A stretch of DNA of 5,677 bases from an uncultured Burkholderiaceae bacterium (GTDB lineage: Bacteria > Pseudomonadota > Gammaproteobacteria > Burkholderiales > Burkholderiaceae_F), in assembly GCA_937936215.1 (NCBI GenBank), contig CALGWX010000151.1, forward strand, positions 1-5,677, read 5' to 3'. The notes beneath the pieces were generated by a model that saw only the letters and a list, made by a program, of their open reading frames with translations, searched no databases and was not told where the DNA came from. Below are positions 1 to 4,605 of this stretch, in pieces; the stretch's first letter is position 1, and every line of letters begins with the position of its first letter. A program made the translations under genes and the position numbers.

Positions 1-271
1 CGGCGGCGTCGGCCTTTATCGGCTGGCGGTCAAGTGGAACTGGTTCGCCGGCCGCGACGCCAACGCCACCCGCAGGAACCTCAAGGTGCTGAAGTGGGCG
101 CTGTCGGTGTTCTTCATCGTGCTCGGCCTGGCCACGCTGGCGGCGTACATGAAGATCGGCTACGAGATCCGCCACGTTCCGGGCGCGCGCTACACGCCGG
201 CCTGGCTCACCAACCCGCCGCAGGCGGCGCCGCCGTCGTGGTGGCCGTCGTGGTTGAAGGAGGTCAAATGA
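1..271 (+). CDS. frdC: Fumarate reductase di-heme cytochrome b subunit FrdC (3' end only)
   Basis: Membrane anchor of a quinol:fumarate reductase. It binds two b hemes and the quinone and docks FrdAB on the cytoplasmic face. Only the last 89 codons are present (frame starting at base 2; TGA at 269-271). The visible part opens with GGVGLYRLAVKWNWF, a motif I recall from Wolinella succinogenes FrdC just after the fourth heme-ligating histidine, so the heme ligands and quinone-site glutamate lie upstream of the window. A hydrophobic helix follows (about visible residues 32-50, WALSVFFIVLGLATLAAY), then a cytoplasmic-type tail ending in a Pro/Trp-rich stretch (PPQAAPPSWWPSWLKEVK). The identity is supported by frdA and frdB immediately downstream. 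The stop overlaps an ATG as ATGA (268-271). A succinate dehydrogenase type B anchor is the alternative; sequence alone does not fix the direction of catalysis. Confidence 0.88.
   Translation, partial: GGVGLYRLAVKWNWFAGRDANATRRNLKVLKWALSVFFIVLGLATLAAYMKIGYEIRHVPGARYTPAWLTNPPQAAPPSWWPSWLKEVK
257..264 (+). promoter_or_regulatory. Strong Shine-Dalgarno AAGGAGGT at the end of frdC
   Basis: AAGGAGGT is complementary over eight bases to the 16S rRNA 3' end. It lies four bases (from the last G) before ATG 268, which overlaps the frdC stop. It is the best ribosome-binding site in the window, yet frdA itself starts 158 bases further on with only a weak purine run upstream. It probably served frdA before the repeat was inserted and may now drive the small ORF at 268-429. 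Confidence 0.7.
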
Positions 272-429
272 AGCCCCCACGCTCGCAATCGCTCGCTGTG
301 CCACGGCCGGGCTTGCAGGCCCGGCCGGCTCGGCAGGCGTTCGCCGGCATGCAGGTGCCGGCTCGTGTGCAGCCTCGCCCCCCGAGGGGGCGCTCAGTCG
401 CCTCGGACGGCAGGGCGCGACGGATATGA
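268..429 (+). CDS. Possible 53-residue Arg/Pro-rich bridging ORF within the repeat
   Basis: The reading frame begins at ATG 268, overlapping the frdC stop (ATGA 268-271), and is preceded by the strong Shine-Dalgarno AAGGAGGT. It runs without a stop through the intergenic repeat and ends at TGA 427-429, which overlaps the frdA start (ATGA 426-429). The peptide starts MKPPRSQSLAVPRPG and is rich in Arg, Pro, Ala and Gln. I see no domain, signal peptide or membrane segment, so a function as a protein is doubtful. Its position suggests it could carry ribosomes from frdC to frdA, preserving translational coupling across the insertion. In DNA this GC-rich a 53-codon open frame is not rare, so it may be fortuitous. 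Confidence 0.35.
   Translation: MKPPRSQSLAVPRPGLQARPARQAFAGMQVPARVQPRPPRGRSVASDGRARRI
304..327 (+). repeat. 9-bp perfect stem-loop inside the frdC-frdA repeat
   Basis: CGGCCGGGC (304-312) pairs perfectly with GCCCGGCCG (319-327) around the six-base loop TTGCAG. It belongs to the central part of the repeat. In the frd transcript it would be very stable and could impede ribosomes or RNase. No U-run follows, so it is not a classical intrinsic terminator. Confidence 0.6.
314..365 (+). repeat. Imperfect direct repeats TGCAGG...CCGGCTCG
   Basis: The unit at 314-332 (TGCAGG, then CCCGG, then CCGGCTCG) recurs at 350-365 (TGCAGG, then TG, then CCGGCTCG). The unit starts are 36 bases apart. The second copy overlaps a 7-bp stem-loop, GCCGGCA (343-349) with TGCCGGC (356-362). 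The pair suggests that the central segment grew by duplication. Confidence 0.5.
376..392 (+). repeat. Hairpin CGCCCCC-CGA-GGGGGCG, core of the interspersed repeat
   Basis: The arms 376-382 and 386-392 are perfect 7-bp complements around a three-base loop. This is the most recognisable part of the putative Burkholderiales repeat. The GCCCCC at 273-278 could also pair with the GGGGGC at 386-391, giving an alternative long-range fold that encloses the whole element. No T-tract follows, and it lies about 30 bases before the frdA start. Confidence 0.6.
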
Positions 430-2429
430 ACGTCATCTACACCGACGTGTTGGTCATCGGCGGCGGGCTGGCCGGCTTGCGCGCGGCCATCGCCGCCAAG
501 CGCCGCGGCCACGAGGCGATCATCTTGTCGCTGGTGCCGGCCAAGCGCTCGCACAGCAAGGCGGCGCAGGGCGGCATGCAGGCGTCCCTCGGCAACGTGA
601 TCAAGGGCCAGGGCGACAACGAGGACGTCCACTTCGAGGACACCGTGCGCGGCTCCGACTGGGGCGCCGACCAGGAAGTGGTGCGGATGTTCGTCAACAC
701 GGCGCCGAAGGCGGTGCGCGAGCTGGCCGCTTGGGGCGTGCCGTGGAGTCGGGTGCGCAAGGGCGACCGCACGGTGATCATCAACGGCCAGAAGGTCACC
801 ATCACCGAGCGCGACGAGGCGCACGGCCTGGTGGCGCAGCGCGACTTCGGCGGCACCAAGAAGTGGCGCACCTGCTACGTCTCCGACGGCACCGGCCACG
901 CGATGCTGCAGGCGGTGGGCGACCAGGCGATCGCCGCCGCCATCCCCGTGCACGAGCGCACCGAGGCGCTGGCCCTGATCCACGACGCCGGCCGCTGCTA
1001 TGGCGCGGTGGTGCGCGACCTCGTCACCGGCGAGCTGACCGCGTACGTCGCCAAGGCCACGGCGATCGCCACCGGCGGCGCCGGGCGGCTGTATCGCGTC
1101 ACCACCAACGCGGTGATCTGCGATGGCATCGGCCACGCGCTGGCACTGGAGACCGGCGTGGCGGCGCTCGGCAACATGGAAGCGGTGCAGTTCCACCCGA
1201 CTGGCATCTTCCCCGCCGGCATCCTGGTGACCGAGGGCTGCCGCGGCGACGGCGGCCTGCTGAAGGACGCCGACGGCTACCGCTTCATGCCCGACTACGA
1301 GCCGGAGAAGAAGGAGCTCGCCAGCCGCGACGTGGTCAGCCGCCGCATGGAGGAGCACATCGCGCGAGGCAAGGGCGTCAAGAGCCGCTTCGGCGAGCAC
1401 CTGTGGCTCGACATCACGCTGCTCGGCGAGGCGCACATCCACCGCAACCTGCGCGAAGTCTTCGACATCTGCCACTACTTCCTGGGCATCGATCCGACCA
1501 AGGAGATGATCCCGGTGCGGCCGGCGCAGCACTACACGATGGGCGGCGTGCGCACCAAGCCCACCGGGGAAAGCCCGACGCTGAAGGGCCTGTTCGCCGC
1601 CGGCGAGGCCGCCTGCTGGGACATGCACGGCTTCAACCGCCTCGGCGGCAATTCGGTGGCGGAGACGGTGGTCGCCGGCATGATCGTCGGCGAGTTCATC
1701 GCCGACTTCTGCGACAAGCCGGAAAACGACGTCGACATCCCGGCCGCCGTGGTGCGCGAGTTCCTGCAGCGCACGCAGGCGCGGCTGAACGGCCTGCTGC
1801 TGGGCAACGGCACCGAGGACGCCAGCGCGCTGAAGGCGAGGATGCAGGAGATCATGACCGCCAAGGTCGGCATCTTTCGCCGCGGCGAGGACCTCGAGCA
1901 GGCGGTCGACGAACTGCAAAAGCTGCTGGTGCGCTCGCGCAAGATCGGGCTGCGCTCGCGCTCGCCGGGCGTGAACCCGGAGCTGGTCACCGCCTACCGC
2001 ACGCAGATGATGCTGAAGCTGGCGCTGACGGTGGCCTATGGGGCGCTCACCCGCACCGAAAGCCGCGGCGCGCACTACCGCCAGGACTACCCGCGTCGCA
2101 ACGACGCCGAGTGGCTCAAGCGCACGCTGGCCACCTGGAAGAGCGAGTCCGACACCCTGCCCACGCTGGCCTACGAGCCGCTCGACGTCAAGAGGATGGA
2201 GTTGCCGCCCGGCTGGCGCGGCTATGGCGCCAAGGACTACATCGACCATCCCGACACGCCGGCGCGGCAGGCCGAGGTCGAGGCGGCCAGGCAGAAGCAC
2301 GCCGACCGCTTTGCCCTGCAGCAGGCGCTGATGCCCTTCGAGCACCTGCTGCCGGCGCGGCTGCGTGGCCGCAACGAGCGCCTCGACGAGCCCTTCGCCG
2401 AGGCCGAACTGCGGCGGGCGGCGGAATGA
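426..2429 (+). CDS. frdA: Fumarate reductase flavoprotein subunit FrdA (Wolinella type)
   Basis: Catalytic subunit that reduces fumarate to succinate (or the reverse) in the cytoplasm on covalently bound FAD. It has 667 residues; the W. succinogenes protein has about 656. Seen: N-terminal Rossmann motif GGGLAGLRAA (12-21); His43 in RSHSKAAQGGMQAS, the FAD-linking histidine; His257 in QFHPTG; Arg301 in ASRDVVSRR; His369 in QHYTMGG; and Arg405 in FNRLGGNS. These match the known substrate-binding and proton-transfer residues of the family at nearly the same numbering as in Wolinella. The C-terminal flavoprotein domain covers about 450-640, and a short extra tail ends LRRAAE. There is no Tat signal, so the enzyme faces the cytoplasm. 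The start is fixed by alignment of MNVIYTDVLVIGGG with the family. The local Shine-Dalgarno is weak (AGGG at 412-415), and the start overlaps the stop of the small ORF upstream. Succinate:quinone reductase activity is possible. Confidence 0.96.
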   Translation: MNVIYTDVLVIGGGLAGLRAAIAAKRRGHEAIILSLVPAKRSHSKAAQGGMQASLGNVIKGQGDNEDVHFEDTVRGSDWGADQEVVRMFVNTAPKAVRELAAWGVPWSRVRKGDRTVIINGQKVTITERDEAHGLVAQRDFGGTKKWRTCYVSDGTGHAMLQAVGDQAIAAAIPVHERTEALALIHDAGRCYGAVVRDLVTGELTAYVAKATAIATGGAGRLYRVTTNAVICDGIGHALALETGVAALGNMEAVQFHPTGIFPAGILVTEGCRGDGGLLKDADGYRFMPDYEPEKKELASRDVVSRRMEEHIARGKGVKSRFGEHLWLDITLLGEAHIHRNLREVFDICHYFLGIDPTKEMIPVRPAQHYTMGGVRTKPTGESPTLKGLFAAGEAACWDMHGFNRLGGNSVAETVVAGMIVGEFIADFCDKPENDVDIPAAVVREFLQRTQARLNGLLLGNGTEDASALKARMQEIMTAKVGIFRRGEDLEQAVDELQKLLVRSRKIGLRSRSPGVNPELVTAYRTQMMLKLALTVAYGALTRTESRGAHYRQDYPRRNDAEWLKRTLATWKSESDTLPTLAYEPLDVKRMELPPGWRGYGAKDYIDHPDTPARQAEVEAARQKHADRFALQQALMPFEHLLPARLRGRNERLDEPFAEAELRRAAE

Positions 2430-2494
2430 ATCCCTGGCGATCGCAACGGCGCGGGCGCGGCCGCGCCCAGTGCGGAGAGACAGCCGATGACTGA
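2426..2494 (+). other. 22-codon open frame bridging frdA and frdB (speculative)
   Basis: ATG 2426 overlaps the frdA stop as ATGA (2426-2429). The frame stays open through the gap and ends at TGA 2492-2494, eight bases inside frdB (start 2487). The peptide, MNPWRSQRRGRGRAQCGETADD, is too short and arginine-rich to judge, and the upstream Shine-Dalgarno is only a GGCGG-type run. It repeats the arrangement at the frdC/frdA junction, so it could couple translation. An open frame this short is readily expected by chance at this G+C content. Confidence 0.2.
2453..2468 (+). repeat. 16-bp perfect palindrome in the frdA-frdB gap
   Basis: GGGCGCGGCCGCGCCC is identical to its reverse complement. In RNA it could form a 6-bp all-G/C stem with a four-base loop just upstream of the frdB Shine-Dalgarno (GGAG 2474-2477). 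It might act as an mRNA processing or stability element between subunits. It is composed only of G and C, so simple composition is also a plausible explanation. Confidence 0.5.
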
Positions 2495-3281
2495 ACAGAA
2501 GATCCAGTTCGTTCCCCCGGGCGCCAAGCCCGGCCACGGCGCCCGCCCGGTCAGGGACGGCGAGAAGCTGACCATCCGGGTGATGCGCTACAACCCCGCC
2601 GACCCGCAGTCGGTGCCGCACCTGCAGAGCTACGAGCTGGAGCAGGCGCCGGGCATGACGCTGTTCATCGCGCTGAACGAAATCCGCGACAAGCTCGACC
2701 CGTCGCTGCAGTTCGACTTCGTCTGCCGCGCCGGCATCTGCGGCAGCTGCGCGATGGTGATCAACGGCCGCCCGACGCTGGCCTGCCGCACGCTGACGCG
2801 CGACGTCGGCCCCGAGGTCATCCTGGCGCCGCTGCCGGTGTTCGAGCTGATCGGCGACCTGTCGGTGAACACCGGCAAGTGGATGCGGGCAATGAGCGAG
2901 CGGCTCGAGACCTGGGTGCACATGAAGCAGGCCGAGCTGGACCTGACGCGCATCGAGGAGAAGATGGATCCCGATCTGGCCGAGAAAATCTACGAGCTCG
3001 ACCGCTGCATCGAGTGCGGCTGCTGCGTGGCCGCCTGCGGCACGGCGCGGATGCGCGAGGACTTCGTCGGCGCCGTGGGCATCAACAAGATCGCCCGCTT
3101 CCGCCTCGACCCGCGCGACGCGCGCAGCGACGCCGATTACTACGAGGTGATCGGCGACGACGACGGCGTCTTCGGCTGCATGTCGCTGCTCGGCTGCCAC
3201 GACGTGTGCCCGAAGGAGCTGCCGCTGCAGACACAGATCGCGTTCGTCCGCCGCAAGATGGCGGCACAGGGCTTTCGCTAG
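2487..3281 (+). CDS. frdB: Fumarate reductase iron-sulfur subunit FrdB
   Basis: Electron-transfer subunit that passes electrons between FrdC hemes and FrdA FAD through three clusters. It has 264 residues. The N-terminal plant-ferredoxin-like domain binds [2Fe-2S] through Cys80, Cys85, Cys88 and Cys100 (CRAGICGSC...C). The C-terminal domain has CIECGCCVAAC (174-184) and the later Cys231, Cys237 and Cys241 (CHDVCPKELP). By family rules Cys174, 177, 180 and 241 hold [4Fe-4S], and Cys184, 231 and 237 hold [3Fe-4S]. The third C of the 4Fe motif is intact. Compared with the roughly 239-residue Wolinella protein as I recall it, there is an extra N-terminal stretch of about 24-27 residues, rich in Pro and Gly. 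The start at 2487 has GGAG nine bases upstream, and no in-frame ATG, GTG or TTG lies nearer the conserved KLTIRVMRYNP start of the domain. It lies 57 bases after frdA, in the same operon. Confidence 0.96.
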   Translation: MTEQKIQFVPPGAKPGHGARPVRDGEKLTIRVMRYNPADPQSVPHLQSYELEQAPGMTLFIALNEIRDKLDPSLQFDFVCRAGICGSCAMVINGRPTLACRTLTRDVGPEVILAPLPVFELIGDLSVNTGKWMRAMSERLETWVHMKQAELDLTRIEEKMDPDLAEKIYELDRCIECGCCVAACGTARMREDFVGAVGINKIARFRLDPRDARSDADYYEVIGDDDGVFGCMSLLGCHDVCPKELPLQTQIAFVRRKMAAQGFR

Positions 3282-3283
3282 CC

Positions 3284-3327
3284 CGGCCGTGCCGCCTGGG
3301 GCCGTCCGGGGGTGACGGCCACGGCCG
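3284..3327 (+). terminator. Nested stem-loops after frdB, possible operon end
   Basis: An outer 8-bp stem, CGGCCGTG (3284-3291) with CACGGCCG (3320-3327), encloses an inner 7-bp stem, GGCCGTC (3300-3306) with GACGGCC (3314-3320). The two share base 3320, so they would form with one pair trimmed or as alternatives. The structure starts three bases after the frdB stop. There is no T-run downstream, so it is not a textbook intrinsic terminator. It may protect the 3' end of the frd mRNA or assist Rho-dependent termination. Confidence 0.4.
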
Positions 3328-3341
3328 CCTTGGTGCATACT
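3312..3341 (+). promoter_or_regulatory. Candidate sigma-70 promoter for the rhodanese gene
   Basis: The -35 candidate GTGACG (3312-3317; four of six matches to TTGACA) is separated by 18 bases from the -10 candidate CATACT (3336-3341; four of six matches to TATAAT). Transcription would start near 3348, leaving a leader of about 66 bases before ATG 3414. Both boxes are imperfect, but this is the least G/C-rich stretch of the gap, and the dyad at 3337-3352 overlaps the -10. Confidence 0.35.
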
Positions 3342-3352
3342 CCCAGGGGTAT
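3337..3352 (+). promoter_or_regulatory. Dyad ATACTCCCAGGGGTAT, possible CsoR/CstR-family operator
   Basis: The 16-bp sequence has ATAC/GTAT ends and C-tract/G-tract halves. Six of eight base pairs are symmetric, and one of the other two is G-T. Operators of the CsoR/RcnR/FrmR/CstR (DUF156) repressors characteristically have this A/T-flanked C-run/G-run form. Its place over the -10 and predicted start site is where a repressor would act. CstR-type members sense persulfides and control rhodaneses in other bacteria, which fits the gene downstream. The assignment is inference from motif shape and context; no regulator gene is in the window. Confidence 0.4.
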
Positions 3353-3413
3353 CTGGCGGCCGCCCGCCGTGGCCGGCCGTCTCGTTCGATAGACCCTGTT
3401 GGGGAGAACCGAA

Positions 3414-4400
3414 ATGAAACGCTGGTTGCTAGGACTGGCGCTGGCGCTGGCTGCCGCCGGCGCGATGGCGCAGACGATCGTCGACCTGGACTACGTGCGG
3501 CAGGCGGTGGCGCGCGGTGCCCTGCTGTGGGACGCCCGCGACGAGGAGGCTTTCGCCAAGGGGCACATCCCCGGCGCGGTCAACCTCGGCGACCCGACGC
3601 TGACGCTGCGCGACACGCTGACCGAGGACTACCTGCCGACCGCCGACATCGAAAAGGCGCTCGGCGCCGCCGGCATCGACCCGTCGCGAGAGATCATCGT
3701 CTACGGCGACCGCGGCCTGCCGTCGGTGTACTTCGCGCAGCTGACGCTGCGCTACTTCGGCGCCGCCAACGCGCGCGTCTTTCACGACGGCATCGAGGCC
3801 TGGCGCGCGGCCGGCCTGCCGGTGTCGACGAAGGCGGTCAAGCCGAAGCCGGTGACGGTGAAGCTCGCGCCGCAGCCCGGCGTGATCGTCACCACCAAGG
3901 AGGTCGTCGCCGCGCTGAAGCGGCCCGACGTGCAGATCCTCGACGTGCGCACGGTCAGGGAGTTCAAGGGCGAGGACATCCGCGCCATCCGCGGCGGCCA
4001 CATTCCCGGCGCGATCAACATCCCGTTCGAGCAGAACTGGGTCGACCCGGAAACGCGCAACAAGCTGCGGCGCGGGCTGGTCAAGGACTCCGCCGGCATG
4101 GCGCTGAAGCCCCGCGAGGAGTTGCTGAAGGTCTACGAGAAGCTCGACCCGGCGCGCGAGGTGATCGTCTACTGCCAGAGCGGCAACCGCGCCTCGCAGA
4201 CCGCGGCGGTGCTGGCCGATCTCGGCTTCAAGAATGTGAAGGTGTTCGATTCGTCCTGGCTTGGCTACGCGAGCTGGCTGTCGGCGCCCGCCGAGGACGA
4301 GGTCTGGACCAACTTCGGCGCGCTGCTGACTGCCGTCAAGGGACTGGAGAACCGATTCGGCGAGCTCGAGCGGCAGGCCACCGCCAAGCCGCGCCGGTAG
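3414..4400 (+). CDS. Periplasmic two-domain rhodanese (sulfurtransferase)
   Basis: Thiosulfate- or persulfide-type sulfurtransferase of 328 residues. An N-terminal signal peptide (MKRWLLGLALALAAAGAMA, cleavage likely after Ala19, AMA/Q) sends it to the periplasm. The first rhodanese domain (about 22-137) has LLWDARDEEAFAKGHIPGAVN and IIVYGDRG, but no cysteine at the active-site loop, so it is probably structural. The second (about 158-275) has LDVRTVREFKG, GGHIPGAINIP and the catalytic loop CQSGNR with Cys254, so catalysis is expected here. The tail beyond 275 is Trp-containing and ends in a charged helix-like segment. This inactive-N/active-C layout is usual for tandem rhodaneses. ATG 3414 has GGGGAG (3401-3406) seven bases upstream and begins the signal peptide exactly; a TTG at 3399 in frame is less likely. 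It lies 132 bases after frdB, probably under its own promoter. The physiological sulfur donor and acceptor cannot be read from sequence. Confidence 0.9.
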   Translation: MKRWLLGLALALAAAGAMAQTIVDLDYVRQAVARGALLWDARDEEAFAKGHIPGAVNLGDPTLTLRDTLTEDYLPTADIEKALGAAGIDPSREIIVYGDRGLPSVYFAQLTLRYFGAANARVFHDGIEAWRAAGLPVSTKAVKPKPVTVKLAPQPGVIVTTKEVVAALKRPDVQILDVRTVREFKGEDIRAIRGGHIPGAINIPFEQNWVDPETRNKLRRGLVKDSAGMALKPREELLKVYEKLDPAREVIVYCQSGNRASQTAAVLADLGFKNVKVFDSSWLGYASWLSAPAEDEVWTNFGALLTAVKGLENRFGELERQATAKPRR

Positions 4401-4406
4401 CGGACG

Positions 4407-4429
4407 CTCGCCGCTCGCAAAGCGGCGAG
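4407..4429 (+). terminator. 9-bp hairpin just after the rhodanese gene
   Basis: CTCGCCGCT (4407-4415) pairs perfectly with AGCGGCGAG (4421-4429) around the loop CGCAA, starting six bases after the stop codon. No T-run follows. Position and stability suggest a 3'-end element or weak terminator for the rhodanese transcript. A second palindrome, GCTCGGCCGAGC, lies at 4443-4454. Confidence 0.45.
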
Positions 4430-4473
4430 GCCAAGCGCCGGCGCTCGGCCGAGCTGGCTGGGGAGGCGGCTTT

Positions 4474-4520
4474 CCGTCGCGGCCCGCCGCGCCAACGCAG
4501 ATTCGTTGATCCGTCGCGGC
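4474..4520 (+). repeat. Direct repeat CCGTCGCGGC in the rhodanese-pgm gap
   Basis: The 10-mer CCGTCGCGGC occurs at 4474-4483 and 4511-4520, 37 bases apart from start to start. Nearby, GGCCCGC (4481-4487) is complementary to GCGGGCC (4524-4530). No known regulator site is recognised, and G/C-rich composition may account for it. Confidence 0.25.
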
Positions 4521-4540
4521 AACGCGGGCCGTCCAGCGGG

Positions 4541-4546
4541 GAAAAT
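4541..4546 (+). promoter_or_regulatory. Weak -10-like box GAAAAT upstream of pgm
   Basis: GAAAAT within GGGGAAAATGGCG is the only A-rich hexamer cluster in the gap and sits 59 bases before the pgm start. No convincing -35 lies at 16-18 bases upstream. A TTGACG at 4554-4559 looks like a -35 but has no -10 at the right distance. Either the promoter is weak or activator-dependent, or I have not located it. Confidence 0.2.
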
Positions 4547-4605
4547 GGCGCTCTTGACGTGAGCCGCCTGCAGCGGCACGCCCGATCGAACGACCCGCGC
4601 CCACC

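Larger units (their letters stand above)
272..425 (+). repeat. Hairpin-rich interspersed intergenic repeat between frdC and frdA
   Basis: The outer parts, AAGCCCCCACGCTCGC (271-286) and GCCCCCCGAGGGGGCGCTC (377-395), resemble a family of dispersed non-coding repeats that I recall from Burkholderiales genomes; this is memory, not a search. CGCTCGC occurs twice, at 280-286 and 290-296, ten bases apart. Three stem-loops are visible: 304-327 (9 bp), 343-362 (7 bp) and 376-392 (7 bp). The element is flanked by ATGAA on both sides (268-272 and 426-430), which could be a target-site duplication or simply the two overlapping start codons. No transposase is encoded, so any mobility would need an enzyme supplied elsewhere. 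Confidence 0.6.

Noticed and set aside
34..267. Upstream part of the frame containing the small bridging ORF, overlapping frdC
   Set aside because: It runs out of phase through frdC coding sequence and is Arg/Gly/Val-rich. Only the part from ATG 268, with its own ribosome-binding site, is arguable.
365..2494. 709-codon frame on the + strand overlapping the whole of frdA in another phase
   Set aside because: Its translation is Arg/Gly/Ala-rich low-complexity text without motifs, while the frdA frame carries all family residues. Only its last 22 codons were retained as a speculative bridging frame.
264..3338. Very long open frame on the minus strand (about 1024 codons) opposite frdA and frdB
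   Set aside because: It lies antisense to two genes with intact catalytic motifs, is dominated by Ala, Arg, His, Val and Leu, and shows no recognisable domain. Such mirror frames are a by-product of high G+C third codon positions.
3399..3413. Upstream TTG start for the rhodanese, adding five residues
   Set aside because: ATG 3414 has a well-spaced GGGGAG upstream and begins a typical MKRW signal peptide. The TTG start would put that site inside the coding region.
4401..4605. Possible tRNA, small RNA or CRISPR-like content in the rhodanese-pgm gap
   Set aside because: I found no tRNA-like cloverleaf or TTCGA-type arm in proper context, and no regularly spaced repeats. There are only G/C-rich hairpins and one 10-bp direct repeat.
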